From positions 1 to 28,361 of the forward strand of contig JAISML010000093.1 of the NCBI GenBank assembly GCA_031276775.1: a stretch of 28,361 bases of DNA, in the 5' to 3' direction. Of the stretch, positions 10,222 through 18,972 are shown piece after piece. The number at the start of each line of letters is the position of its first letter. Positions within the stretch are counted from its first letter, which is position 1. The position numbers and the translations under genes are program-made. This DNA is from Eubacteriales Family XIII. Incertae Sedis bacterium (GTDB lineage: Bacteria; Bacillota; Clostridia; Peptostreptococcales; Anaerovoracaceae). The notes below the pieces were generated by a model. The model was not told the origin of the DNA, searched no databases, and was given only the letters and a program-made list of their open reading frames with translations.

Positions 10222-11448
10222 TCATCCCAAGAAACTGTCGTCCCGCCATACGCCCGCAAGCGTTTCGCCCGATACGTACGCCAATGTCCCTTGCCCCGTG
10301 CGTTTGTTGCCCGAAAATTCACCCGTGTACGTGCCGTACACGACGCCGTCGGCGTCCGCGTAGGTCTGCGCGCCGAAACCTTGTTTCAGATTGTCGCGCC
10401 AATCCCCTTCGTATGCGCTGCCGTCCGCGTAGGTGAGCTTTCCCCGTCCGTGACGCCTGCCATCCTGCCACGCGCCCGCATACGACCAACCCTCGTCGCT
10501 TGCGTATGTCCCAAAGCCGTTTTCCGAATCGGCTTCCCACGCGCCGTCGTAAACGCCGCCGTCCGCATAACGGTATGTGCCCCGCCCCGCGCGCAGACCG
10601 TTCTTCCATTCGCCTTCATACGTCCCGCCATCCGCGCCGCGCAAGGTTCCAAAGCCGTGTTTTCGGTCGTCCTGCCATGTTCCCGCGTAGACGCTGCCGT
10701 CCGCGCAAGTGAGCGTTCCCCTTCCGGATCGGACAAATGTTGCAAAACCGGCGGGGCGCGTCGTATCTTCCGGCACGTCCCGAACGTCCGGCAAAAACAT
10801 TCCTTCGTAAACGGAGCCGTCCGCGTAAGTGAGCTTTCCGGGGTTTCGGCGCTTGCCCGCCGCAAATGAACCGTCGAAAACGGAACCGTCTGTTCCGGAA
10901 AATACGCCCGCGCCGTCCCAAAGCCCGTTCTTCCATGATCCATCGTAAACGGAGCCGTCCGCATAGCGGTAAACGCCCCGTCCGTCCGGTTTGTCTCCTT
11001 TCCATGAACCGTCGAAAGAATCGCCGATTTTCAGCGTTGAAACACCCTCGCCCTCGCGCTTTCCCGCCACGAAAAAACCCTTGTAAACGGAACCGTCCGC
11101 ATAGGTCAAAACACCGCGGCCGTCATAATACCCTTTGGCGAATTCGCCCGTGTAGACGCCGCCGTCCGCATTCGGACAGTTCGCGTGATAACCGCTTCGC
11201 TCGGGATCGAAATACGGATCGGCTTGATGGGCAAACAGAGAATCGCTCACCGCGCCCGCCGAGAGGAACGCGAGAGACAGAACGGCAAGCGCCGCGCAAC
11301 ACAAAGAGATCGCATTGAAACCGGAGGAAACCTTTTCGCCTCCCGCCGCGGCGGACGTTCGGCGCCTTGCTACGGCAAGATGGGATCCGGCTCCGCCGAA
11401 AACGCCGGCCATGAGCAGAACGCCTGCAATCGCGTATGCTTCTCCCAT
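10222..11448 (-). CDS. Membrane-anchored MORN-repeat protein
   Basis: A 408-residue protein. The start at 11448 (MGEAYAIAG) follows AGGAG by 5 nt; an upstream ATG in the same frame lacks such a site. Two hydrophobic segments (about residues 5-25 and 45-65) flank a basic loop containing RRR. By the positive-inside rule this would put the loop in the cytoplasm and the long C-terminal part outside, though this is only an inference. From about residue 90 to the end are roughly 12 MORN repeats of 22-24 residues, with units such as YADGSVYDGSWKNGLWDGAG and YEGEWKNGLRAGRG. One repeat (around DVRDVPEDTTRP) carries an insertion. MORN repeats form elongated beta-hairpin rods that bind lipids or proteins; they name no enzyme activity. 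The RHS gene starts 13 nt downstream, so the pair is an operon and this protein may help anchor, export or present the RHS giant. Confidence 0.9.
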   Translation of the reverse strand: MGEAYAIAGVLLMAGVFGGAGSHLAVARRRTSAAAGGEKVSSGFNAISLCCAALAVLSLAFLSAGAVSDSLFAHQADPYFDPERSGYHANCPNADGGVYTGEFAKGYYDGRGVLTYADGSVYKGFFVAGKREGEGVSTLKIGDSFDGSWKGDKPDGRGVYRYADGSVYDGSWKNGLWDGAGVFSGTDGSVFDGSFAAGKRRNPGKLTYADGSVYEGMFLPDVRDVPEDTTRPAGFATFVRSGRGTLTCADGSVYAGTWQDDRKHGFGTLRGADGGTYEGEWKNGLRAGRGTYRYADGGVYDGAWEADSENGFGTYASDEGWSYAGAWQDGRRHGRGKLTYADGSAYEGDWRDNLKQGFGAQTYADADGVVYGTYTGEFSGNKRTGQGTLAYVSGETLAGVWRDDSFLG

Positions 11449-11500
11449 GTTTTCTCCTTGTCCGCCCGGGATTTGCGTGAAAGACAACGAATGTTACCCT

Positions 11501-11530
11501 ATTATTGCACACTCTGATCGGGAATTGCAA
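11501..11530 (-). promoter_or_regulatory. Candidate sigma-A promoter of the MORN-RHS operon
   Basis: On the minus strand a -35 TTGCAA (11525-11530) and a -10 AATAAT (11501-11506) are separated by 18 bp. The -10 is preceded by TGC, giving an extended -10 form. Transcription would start near 11494, about 46 nt before the MORN start codon. The site lies in the gap after the ECF transporter gene, so the MORN-RHS pair probably has its own promoter. I see no convincing hairpin-plus-U-tract terminator in this gap, so read-through from the cobalamin operon is possible. Confidence 0.55.
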
Positions 11531-11585
11531 GCGCCGGCCGACATTTCACAGGACAACCGCAAAAAATGGCAAAACGCAAAAACGG

Positions 11586-14492
11586 TTATCCGGCATCCCG
11601 CGCGCGTTCCGCAAGCCCGTATTTTGTTTTTACGCGATCGAGCTTTTCCAACATGGGACGCGCGATGACAAACAGGAAGATCACCGTCGCCAACGCGTGC
11701 ACCAGATCGAAAGGAACGCCCTGAAGCAAGGAGGCGAGAAACATGCCCGCCGTCGGGTTCGATTGATACATCAGCACCATCGCCGAATTCATGATCCCGC
11801 CGTAGATCAGGAAAGCCGCGAGTGCGCCGAACACGGCCAACGCCCCTCTGTCCCTGAGCAAAACGCCCTTTTGGAACAGTGTGCCGGCCAGAAATCCGAT
11901 GATGCCGAGGGCAAACATCTGCCAAGGCGTCCACGGTCCCTGCCCCAAAAACATGTTGCTCACGAAAGCGGACATCGCGCCGGTGAGGAAGCCCGCCTCT
12001 CCGCCAAAAGCCACGCCCGCGACGATGACGAAAGCCACAACGGGCTTGAATTGCGGCAGCATGAAGAACGCCACCCTGCTTGCCGCCGCGATGGCGCACA
12101 GGACGGCGATGATCACGATCTCACGCGCCTGCGGTTTTCGTCCCTCAAAAATGAGCGCAAAAGGCAGCATCGTTTCAAGGAGGATCAGCAGGGAGACAAA
12201 ATAATATTTGCGATCGCCGAGGAAGAAAACGCCGATGCAGACGGTCAGCGGCGCGGCGATCAAGATCATCAGCGCCGCCGCCACCGTCCGCGCCGGGAGT
12301 TTCCGTTCGCCCGGAGGCGTTTGCCGGAGAAATTCGCGGTCGCGCCGCTTCCATGAAAACGCTCCCACGAGCGCGCCGGAGGACATTGCCAGCGCCCACA
12401 GGATGCCGACATATTTCCAAACCGCACCGGCGTCCGACGCCGCGCCCACCGCTGCATCCCCGCCCGATATGAATGCTTTCAAACCTTCAAAATGCAGAAG
12501 CGCAAGGAAGATCGCCGCGATCAGGGCAGTGAAAGAGAGAACCGCCACCGTTCTCCGGGCGGGCGAAAAACGCGAAAACGCGTACGCTTTCGATCCCGGC
12601 TCCTCTTCGTGCGCCGCATCATCTCCCCGCACGTCCGCACATCGGACGCGACACCTTGCCGCATCCGCGCCGTCCGTCCGCGCAACGCCGTCCGCCAAAC
12701 CGTCTGTGCCCGCCGGTTTGCTTTCCCTCGTTGCATCATTTGCGCACGTCGCATCATTCCGCCGCATCGCGCCGCCCGCCCGCGCCGCACCGCTCTCCTG
12801 CGCCGCACCGTCTGTCCGCGCCGCGCCGAGCGCTGCGATCACATCATCCGCCGTGATCGCGGATGGGAATCTGTGCCGCGCCATGCGGTTGGCGGCCGAC
12901 GTGTAGAAACTGTTTCCGGAAAAGAACCGCTCGGGCGTTCCTTCCGTCACGATCCCACCGTCGAAGAACAGGGCGCATCTGTCCGCGTATTCGGCGCAAA
13001 ACTCGATGTCGTGGCTGACCATGATCACGGTCGCGCCCGCTTCGGCGAGACTGTGCAGAATTGCGGCGACTGCCGCTTTGAACTCCGCGTCCAAGCCTTT
13101 GGTCGGTTCGTCGAGCAGAAGAATTTTCGGTTCCAAAAGCAGAATCTTCGCAAGCGCCGCCCGTTGCTGTTCCCCGCCGGACAGATCGTAAGGATGGGAC
13201 GCAAGCAACCCGCCCAAGCCGCAAAGAGCCGCCACGCGACGCACCTTTTCCTCCTTTTCCCGTTTGGACAGTTTCCTCTCCGAGAGGATTTCCGCCAGAT
13301 CCGCCCCGACGGTTTTTCGCGTGAAGATCGTCTGCGGGTTTTGCGGCAGAACGGCGAGCAGCTTATCGAAAAGACGCGCACGCGCAATGGCGCCGATCTC
13401 CTCTCCGGCGAGGCATACCTTGCCCCGGTACGGTTTGTTCAGCCCCGCGATGAGAGAAAGCGCGGTCGTTTTCCCCGTGCCGTTGCCGCCGAGTATGGCG
13501 TAAACTTCCCCCGGGTAAGCCCGGAGCGACAGCCCCCGCACCACATCGGGAAGCGCTTTCCCATATCGGAACCACACTTCGTCAAGCGCAACGGCAGGTT
13601 GCGCACCCGCGTCCGGGACAGGATCCGCACCGTTCCCCGTCATTCCCTGTCCGCGCGGATCGTCTGCCGTCACCGCATCGATCCAAACGCGTCCGTCGCG
13701 CGCGTTCATGGGGCAAGGCAGTTCGCTGCCCACCGCGAACCATACACGCATGGGGACGGGCATCGCGCGGAACATGCCGTGCCCCGACGCGCGCAGCGCG
13801 GCGCCCACCGTTCCCGGCGCACCGTCCGCGATCACGCGCCCGCCATCCATGACGATCGCGCGGCTTGCCAACGGGAAAGCCTCTTCCAATCTGTGTTCCG
13901 TCAGAAAGATCGTCACACCGAGTTCCCGATTGATTCGACCGACGGTTCCAAGAAATTCGACAGCCGCGATGGGGTCGAGTTGGCTCGTCGGTTCGTCGAG
14001 GATCAACGCCGAAGGTTGCATCGCCATGACGGACGCGAGCGCCAACAACTGTTTTTGCCCGCCCGACAGTTCGAAGACGCTTTTGTGAAACCACGTCTGC
14101 ATCCCGAAAAAGGAGGCCATCTCCGCGACGCGAAGGCGGATCGACGGCGTGTCGCAACCGAGACTCTCGAGTCCGAACGCCAATTCGTGCCACACCTTGT
14201 CCGTCACGATCTGATTTTCCGGGCTCTGCATAACGAAGCCGATCCGCGCGGAAGTGTCGCGGCGGTTGAAGTCTTTCAGCGATTTCCCCTCAAAGCGGAT
14301 GCGGCCGCCCGTCGTGCCGTGCGGCGTGAGTTCGGGCTTCAGATGACGGAGAAGCGTCGTTTTTCCGCAGCCGGACGGACCGCAGAGAACGACGAACGCA
14401 CCTTTTTCGACGGACAGATCGATACCGTCGAGCGCCGGTGTTTCCCGCCCCGGATAAGTGAACGTCAGATGTTCGAGCGCAAAGATTTCCAT
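11586..14492 (-). CDS. Fused ECF transporter: two ATPase domains plus CbrT-like S-component
   Basis: A 968-residue single chain for ATP-driven vitamin import. The start at 14492 (MEIFALEHLTF) is preceded by GGGAGG; the longer frame would run into the EcfT gene. ATPase 1: Walker A GPSGCGKTT (38-46), Q-loop MQSPENQ (88-94), signature LSGGQKQ (142-148), Walker B LILDEPTS (163-170) and the switch-histidine region LTEH (197-200). ATPase 2: Walker A GGNGTGKTT (335-343), Q-loop PQNPQ, signature LSGGEQQ (437-443), Walker B ILLLDEPT (457-464) and SHD (493-495). An Ala/Gly/Arg/Asp-rich linker follows (about 555-640). About 330 membrane residues then end in an S-component-like block containing GPWTPWQMF. 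Separate subunits are the usual arrangement. The first 28 nt overlap the EcfT gene. Cobalamin or a corrinoid is the likely substrate because of the riboswitch and the DUF4430 partners. Confidence 0.9.
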   Translation of the reverse strand: MEIFALEHLTFTYPGRETPALDGIDLSVEKGAFVVLCGPSGCGKTTLLRHLKPELTPHGTTGGRIRFEGKSLKDFNRRDTSARIGFVMQSPENQIVTDKVWHELAFGLESLGCDTPSIRLRVAEMASFFGMQTWFHKSVFELSGGQKQLLALASVMAMQPSALILDEPTSQLDPIAAVEFLGTVGRINRELGVTIFLTEHRLEEAFPLASRAIVMDGGRVIADGAPGTVGAALRASGHGMFRAMPVPMRVWFAVGSELPCPMNARDGRVWIDAVTADDPRGQGMTGNGADPVPDAGAQPAVALDEVWFRYGKALPDVVRGLSLRAYPGEVYAILGGNGTGKTTALSLIAGLNKPYRGKVCLAGEEIGAIARARLFDKLLAVLPQNPQTIFTRKTVGADLAEILSERKLSKREKEEKVRRVAALCGLGGLLASHPYDLSGGEQQRAALAKILLLEPKILLLDEPTKGLDAEFKAAVAAILHSLAEAGATVIMVSHDIEFCAEYADRCALFFDGGIVTEGTPERFFSGNSFYTSAANRMARHRFPSAITADDVIAALGAARTDGAAQESGAARAGGAMRRNDATCANDATRESKPAGTDGLADGVARTDGADAARCRVRCADVRGDDAAHEEEPGSKAYAFSRFSPARRTVAVLSFTALIAAIFLALLHFEGLKAFISGGDAAVGAASDAGAVWKYVGILWALAMSSGALVGAFSWKRRDREFLRQTPPGERKLPARTVAAALMILIAAPLTVCIGVFFLGDRKYYFVSLLILLETMLPFALIFEGRKPQAREIVIIAVLCAIAAASRVAFFMLPQFKPVVAFVIVAGVAFGGEAGFLTGAMSAFVSNMFLGQGPWTPWQMFALGIIGFLAGTLFQKGVLLRDRGALAVFGALAAFLIYGGIMNSAMVLMYQSNPTAGMFLASLLQGVPFDLVHALATVIFLFVIARPMLEKLDRVKTKYGLAERARDAG

Positions 14493-15367
14493 TTGCGATC
14501 CTCCCACAGGCCGATCGCCGCCGGCATGGCGCACAGCGCGAAGTAACAAACGAACAGACCGGCTGCGCGCGCGCCGGACCATATGCTTTCCGTCATGGGG
14601 AAATAGAGGAAGCCCAATTCTCCCGTTGCCGCGCCCACCGACATACATCCGCCGGCAAACAGCAGAAAAAGCAGAGCCGGGCGATCGCGCCGGCCGAACC
14701 GAAAGATCGAGAACGCCGTCCGCTTCGGCAGACCGTAACCGCGGCACCGCATGCTGTCCGCCGTTTCGATCGCGCTTTCCAAGGCCCATGTGACCAGGAT
14801 CGACAGGATTTTGAGTCCGCAGCGCGCCCGCCGCAAAACGCCGCCGGTCGACACATCGCGGCCGATGCACCGCTGCGCGTCGGCGATCACGCGTATCTGC
14901 GCCTTATAGCGCGGCACAAGCCGCAGGGAGATCGCGAGAATGAGCGACAGCGCGGGAAAAATCCGCCCGAACAGGTACACGAATTTGTCCGAGGTCATAA
15001 CCGCGTTAAAACAGGAAAACCACGTGATGATCGTGATGAGCATGAACGCTGCGGCTACGCCGTAGAGTACGGACTCCAGGGTGAGCGGGTTTCCGTTCGG
15101 GAAATACGCGAGTACCGTCACGCCCCGATGGTTGAACGCGGGATTGATCAGCGCCGTGAGGAAAAGCATGGGCAACATGTATTTCAGATGGAAGCGCAAG
15201 GCTTTTCCGCCGTTCAGGTACAGCGCGTAGAAAAAAGCGCAGACGAAAGAGATCGCCAAACAGATCGGATGCGAAAGGATCATGGAAAACGCGAACACGG
15301 CCGCGAAGTAGAGCATGTTGACGAGCGGATGATACCCTGAAAATGTATCCTTTTCACGCATATTCAA
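14465..15367 (-). CDS. ecfT: ECF transporter transmembrane (energy-coupling) protein, CbiQ/EcfT family
   Basis: A 300-residue integral membrane protein that couples the ECF ATPases to the S-component. Hydrophobic helices lie at about residues 13-50, 60-76, 98-122 and 136-152, with more after 228. The cytoplasmic part carries the coupling-helix signature ALESAIETADSMRCRGYG (about 195-212), the Ala-x-x-x-Arg-Gly type motif that seats in the ATPase groove. The frame starts with TTG at 15367, which is 7 nt after an AAGG site and 10 nt after the upstream stop; an ATG at 15361 is the alternative and would shorten the protein by two residues. The 3' end overlaps the fused ATPase/S-component gene by 28 nt, which implies translational coupling. 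It is the third gene of the riboswitch-led operon. Confidence 0.92.
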   Translation of the reverse strand: MNMREKDTFSGYHPLVNMLYFAAVFAFSMILSHPICLAISFVCAFFYALYLNGGKALRFHLKYMLPMLFLTALINPAFNHRGVTVLAYFPNGNPLTLESVLYGVAAAFMLITIITWFSCFNAVMTSDKFVYLFGRIFPALSLILAISLRLVPRYKAQIRVIADAQRCIGRDVSTGGVLRRARCGLKILSILVTWALESAIETADSMRCRGYGLPKRTAFSIFRFGRRDRPALLFLLFAGGCMSVGAATGELGFLYFPMTESIWSGARAAGLFVCYFALCAMPAAIGLWEDRKWKSLRSNI

Positions 15368-15377
15368 GCCGTCGCCT

Positions 15378-16244
15378 TCACTGCCGACCGTTCAGCGAGC
15401 CGGACGCGCCGAGATCGGCGCCCAGATCGCAGGTATAGCTCCACCGGATCGCATCCCCGTCTTTCAATGTGTATTGGCTGCATCCGTAATTCGGATACCA
15501 GCCGTTCACACTGTACATCCATCCGGAAAGATCCCCGCAGTCGAACTCATACAAATTGTTGATCCCTTCGATATAGGCGCTGCCGTACACGGGCGAGGTC
15601 GAAAACTCCATCAGAATCCCGCCGGCCCTCGTTTCGCGCTTCAGCACGTCGAAAACCGTCTCGCCCTCGGTGAAAAGCGCCCTGCGTTCGCCCATGATCA
15701 CGCCGTCCGCGGGAACGAGACGTTCTTTGCCTTGCCTGAGCAGGGATCTGTTGTTCAGTATGGTGAGGCAATCGATGCGCAAAGTCACGCTGAGCGTCTT
15801 TTCCGTTTCGGATCCGTCGTCCGCGCGCGGAGGCGGATTCGGAACATTCCCGTCGGAACCCTGCGAAACGCCCGCGCCCGGCGCTTTGTCTCCGCCGCCC
15901 GATCCCTGCGTACCGGCGCCGGCGTTTTTGTCCGTTCCCGACGAACGTCCGGCGGCGCCGTACGGACCCGTTTTATCCAAATTCTGTGCGGTTCCGCCCG
16001 GCAGGGCGTCTCCGTCCGCGCCACCGTCCGCGTTCGCGGATACGAGCGACGCGCCCTCTGAGGACGTTTCATGCGCATCCCCCATCGCGACTGCGTCACT
16101 CTGACCGGCCTCCACGCTGCGATCCGCATTCTCTGCGGACGCTCCTCCGGGCGCAAAACAATACGCGCCGACCAAAACACAGAGGATCAAAGCCGTCACG
16201 AGGACAGTCTTTGACTGAACGAATTGTTTCAAACGCATCCGCAT
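15378..16244 (-). CDS. Membrane-anchored DUF4430 (transcobalamin-like) protein
   Basis: A 288-residue surface protein. The start at 16244 (MRMRLKQF) follows AGGAG by 7 nt; the longer open frame upstream has no such site. A single hydrophobic helix (about 12-30) forms a signal anchor or a signal peptide. Next is a Gly/Ser/Ala/Asp-rich linker (about 38-147), and the C-terminal part (about 148-280) is a DUF4430 domain. That domain shows the typical pattern of a GETVFDVLKRE helix, then LSGWMYSVNGWYPNYG, then a DGDAIRW strand. DUF4430 is related to the beta domain of animal transcobalamin and intrinsic factor, which closes over the corrin ring. It sits between the large two-domain protein and EcfT in the same operon, so it probably hands cobalamin to the transporter. 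No lipobox is apparent around the cysteine near residue 29. Confidence 0.85.
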   Translation of the reverse strand: MRMRLKQFVQSKTVLVTALILCVLVGAYCFAPGGASAENADRSVEAGQSDAVAMGDAHETSSEGASLVSANADGGADGDALPGGTAQNLDKTGPYGAAGRSSGTDKNAGAGTQGSGGGDKAPGAGVSQGSDGNVPNPPPRADDGSETEKTLSVTLRIDCLTILNNRSLLRQGKERLVPADGVIMGERRALFTEGETVFDVLKRETRAGGILMEFSTSPVYGSAYIEGINNLYEFDCGDLSGWMYSVNGWYPNYGCSQYTLKDGDAIRWSYTCDLGADLGASGSLNGRQ

Positions 16245-16339
16245 TCCAAAACTCCTTTTGAACTGAAACGGCAAGCCGCCGGTCTTTCTGCGCCGCGCCG
16301 CGCCATACCGCGGACTTTCATGCACCGTACCCTGCCGCA

Positions 16340-18856
16340 TTATGCCGCAGATTTTTTCTCCCTGCGCGTTCTGTACGCGCGCATCCCCAAGACAACCGTG
16401 ATGAGCGCGGCGAACGCGGCGGCGATAAGCCCGATGATCGTCTTCATCCCCGATCCGCCCGCGCTTTCGTCCGTATCCCCGCTTGCGAGCGGCGTTTCCG
16501 TGCCGGCAATGCGCTCACTTCCGGGCGGAATCGCCGTTTCCGGCGTCTTTTCATCGGCAAGCGCAACCGCAACGCCCGCGTCCGCGGCGGACTCCGCCGC
16601 CCCGGCATCCGCCGCGCCGGTATTTGTCCCGCCGGTATTTGTCCCGCCGCCCGTCTGCGTCACAACCCGAACGCCACCGCTGTTGTTGTTTCCGACGGCG
16701 CTGTTCCCGACGATACTGTTTCCGCCGTTGTTGCTGTTCCCGGTATTGTTTCCGGTATTGTTGTTCCCGCCGTTGTTGCTGTTTCCATTGTTTCCGGTAT
16801 TGTTTCCGTTGTTGCCGTTTCCATTGTTTCCGCCGTTGTTATTTCCGCCGTTGTTGTTCCCGCCGTTGTTGTTTCCGGTATTGTCGTTCCCGCCGTTGTC
16901 GTCCTCTTCGTCGTTGCCTGCGTACCAATCGCCTTTGCGGTCGGCGGCGTACGCGAAAGAGTCCGCCATCTCATAGAGACCGGGCGCGCCGACGGAAGCG
17001 CGGTATTGCGCAACGAGCGCATAGGAAGCCTGTTCGGTGGCCATCCCGTTCGCCGCGCCGCCGATGGTATGACTGAAACCTCCTTTGCCGCCGTCTATCG
17101 CAAAACGCATCAACGCGTCGTAGACGGTCTTGCCGGTCTTGACAAAACGCGCATCGTCGACGGAGACGCCGAGCGCGTTGAGCGCGACGACGACCTGCGC
17201 GATGCTTTCGGCGTTTACGGAGCCCCAAGACTTGAAGCCTCCGTCGGTCGTTTGAATGCCCGACAGTTTCGAGAGCGCCCGATCGACCGCGCCGATCACC
17301 GCTGCGTCACCGCCTTTATAATAAGGCGCAAGCGCCTGCAGCGCCATGGCGGTGATGTCCGGATCCGGGGTGGAACCGTACAGAGCGAAGCCGCCCGCTT
17401 CGGAAGAGCCTTTTTGAATCTCTTTGTCCAAAATATATTCGATGTAACGCGCGCGCGTGGCTTGATTCCCCGTATCCGCGATCACGGGGATCGCATAGTG
17501 GTTGCTGTCCAAGGCGAGCAGGGCGTAAATAGGTCCGTTGATCCCCTGATTGGTCACCTTGTCGAAATGCGCGAGCCGTTCCGTCAGATCATAACCGCCC
17601 ACATCGGTCGCGTCGGCGCCCAGCGCCGACAACGCGAGGATCACGCGCGAATATTCCGTGTATTTGCTCGCGCTGAGATTCCCTTCCTTTTCCGCCACAA
17701 CCGCCAAAAGATTCTCAAAATACCGTGATCTTATGTCTCCGGGCAAATATTTGCCGGCGGCGGGCGCGGCGGATGCGAACGCATAGACGTTCCCCGCCGC
17801 GTCCGCGCTCAGATTTCCGCCCGCGTCCGCGGGCAAAGAGGCGGCGCGCGCAAGTCCCAAGACCCTCCATTCGCTGCCGAAACCCGGATCGGCGTCCTTC
17901 GCGAGTTGGTACGCCAAGGTCGCGTCGAGCGCCGATTTTACCGTCGCGGCCGCCGGCGCGGGGACATATGCGCGCAAGGCGTTTACGGCGGTTTGCAGCG
18001 CGGCAAGCGCCGCGTCCGTTTCGGTCTGCGATGCATTGACGTTTTTCGCGACGGTCCGCGCGGCTTCGAGTGCGGCCTGCAACGCCGTCCAACTGTCCGG
18101 CGTGTAACCTGCTTCGTCCAGCGCTTCCGCTTGCGCGATACCTGCGCTCAGAGCCGATTTGTCGGCGGTGGACGCGGGCGGTTCGGCGGGTTTGAGCGCG
18201 GCAAGCGCACCTGCGACATCCGCTTCCGGAGCGAAAAGCGCGCGGATCAACTCAGTCTTGTCGGCATGTGTGTAAAAAGGTGTAAACCAATCGGAGGGAA
18301 TGCCGAGATCGGCGCCGTAGCCCCACAGCGTAAACTGAAAGCGAACCACGTCGCCGTCTTGCAATACCTGTTGACCGATGCCGTCATCGCCCATCCCGTG
18401 ATTCACGGTAGACATCCAGCCGGACATCGTGCCGTAGTCGCCCGTGCCGAGATGGTTGTCAGGATTGCCGACGGCAACGGCGTCTTCGGTCGTCGGACCG
18501 CCGTCTGCGTCCGTGATGTAGGAGGGAACGTTGATCGTGCCCGTGTCAAAACCCGCCACGCTCGCGAGATAATTGGCTGCGTGCCCTCCCACGTAGCTGT
18601 GTCCTTCCCGGGCCAGCAAGGTTTCCATCGCCTGTCCGACCGTCGTTCCCGGCGCAACTTCGAGCTGCGTCGGCTCAATATAAAAGCCCTGTCCGATATT
18701 GTAGCCTTCAAAATCGAGAATGACCCGAAGCGTATCCTCCGCCCCGCCCGAAGACGACTGCACCGCATGCGCCGGCATCAGCGTCAATGTCAGCATTGCG
18801 GAGAGCAACACCGCCAACAGCTTTCCCGACCATCTTCCCTTTGTTTTGCAATTCAT
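16340..18856 (-). CDS. Secreted, membrane-anchored DUF4430 + FIVAR + alpha/alpha-barrel protein (transcobalamin-like)
   Basis: An 838-residue extracellular protein, first gene after the cobalamin riboswitch. The start at 18856 (MNCKTKGRW) follows AGGAGG by 7 nt. A signal peptide (1-31, cleavage after PAHA) is followed by a DUF4430 domain (about 42-190, with MSGWMSTVNHG and DGDVVRFQFTLWGYG). Next is a FIVAR-type three-helix segment (about 224-296). A helical repeat region (about 305-635) resembles the prenyltransferase/terpenoid-cyclase alpha/alpha barrel, with units such as TTDGGFKSWGS, DITAMALQALAPY and ESIAQVVVALNALG. An Asn/Gly-rich spacer (about 648-735) precedes a C-terminal membrane helix and basic tail (RTRREKKSAA). 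There is no LPxTG motif, so anchoring is by the helix rather than sortase. Animal intrinsic factor and transcobalamin combine the same two domain types in reverse order. The role as a cobalamin-binding surface receptor is inferred from architecture and regulation. Confidence 0.88.
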   Translation of the reverse strand: MNCKTKGRWSGKLLAVLLSAMLTLTLMPAHAVQSSSGGAEDTLRVILDFEGYNIGQGFYIEPTQLEVAPGTTVGQAMETLLAREGHSYVGGHAANYLASVAGFDTGTINVPSYITDADGGPTTEDAVAVGNPDNHLGTGDYGTMSGWMSTVNHGMGDDGIGQQVLQDGDVVRFQFTLWGYGADLGIPSDWFTPFYTHADKTELIRALFAPEADVAGALAALKPAEPPASTADKSALSAGIAQAEALDEAGYTPDSWTALQAALEAARTVAKNVNASQTETDAALAALQTAVNALRAYVPAPAAATVKSALDATLAYQLAKDADPGFGSEWRVLGLARAASLPADAGGNLSADAAGNVYAFASAAPAAGKYLPGDIRSRYFENLLAVVAEKEGNLSASKYTEYSRVILALSALGADATDVGGYDLTERLAHFDKVTNQGINGPIYALLALDSNHYAIPVIADTGNQATRARYIEYILDKEIQKGSSEAGGFALYGSTPDPDITAMALQALAPYYKGGDAAVIGAVDRALSKLSGIQTTDGGFKSWGSVNAESIAQVVVALNALGVSVDDARFVKTGKTVYDALMRFAIDGGKGGFSHTIGGAANGMATEQASYALVAQYRASVGAPGLYEMADSFAYAADRKGDWYAGNDEEDDNGGNDNTGNNNGGNNNGGNNNGGNNGNGNNGNNTGNNGNSNNGGNNNTGNNTGNSNNGGNSIVGNSAVGNNNSGGVRVVTQTGGGTNTGGTNTGAADAGAAESAADAGVAVALADEKTPETAIPPGSERIAGTETPLASGDTDESAGGSGMKTIIGLIAAAFAALITVVLGMRAYRTRREKKSAA
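16680..16905 (-). repeat. Asn/Gly-rich low-complexity coding repeat
   Basis: The stretch encodes the spacer between the barrel region and the C-terminal membrane helix of the DUF4430 protein. On the plus strand it repeats near-identical words such as ccgccgttgttgttcccg; the protein reads GGNNNGGNNNGGNN and similar. It is probably a flexible wall-spanning stalk. Such arrays change length easily by slippage, so length may vary between strains. Confidence 0.85.
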
Positions 18857-18930
18857 TCCCGATCCTCCTGTCCCGCGACCCTGCGATTTCCATTGAACGG
18901 AGGGATACGCCCCGGCGTTCCCACAACAAA

Positions 18931-18952
18931 ATGCGACCTGTCCGGGTCGCAT
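18931..18952 (-). terminator. Intrinsic terminator-like hairpin in the cobalamin operon leader
   Basis: A perfect 8-bp stem (ATGCGACC pairing with GGTCGCAT) with a 6-nt loop is followed on the minus strand by TTTTGTTG. It lies between the riboswitch and the first coding gene, about 75 nt before the start codon. It could be the regulated or attenuating terminator of the leader. The U-tract is short and interrupted. Confidence 0.5.
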
Positions 18953-18972
18953 GGGAGAACGTTCCTTTCGCG

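Noticed and set aside
6249..10436. 1395-codon open frame on the plus strand
   Set aside because: It is exactly antisense to the RHS gene. The periodic YD codons in GC-rich DNA keep the opposite frame open; the translation is Arg/Val/Gly-rich with no domain and no ribosome binding site.
12492..14546. 684-codon open frame on the plus strand
   Set aside because: Antisense to the fused ECF transporter, whose ATPase motifs are unmistakable; the shadow frame has no recognisable domain.
14493..14870. N-terminal extension of the ECF fusion protein in the same frame
   Set aside because: The extension overlaps the EcfT gene and has no domain; MEIFALEHLTF at 14492 has a proper ribosome binding site and is the natural ATPase start.
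16140..16200. Lipoprotein signal in the second DUF4430 protein
   Set aside because: The cysteine near residue 29 lacks a lipobox (the preceding residues are VGAY), so a plain signal anchor is more likely.
16340..16450. Sortase (LPxTG) anchor at the C-terminus of the 838-residue protein
   Set aside because: The membrane helix and basic tail are present but no LPxTG-like motif precedes them.
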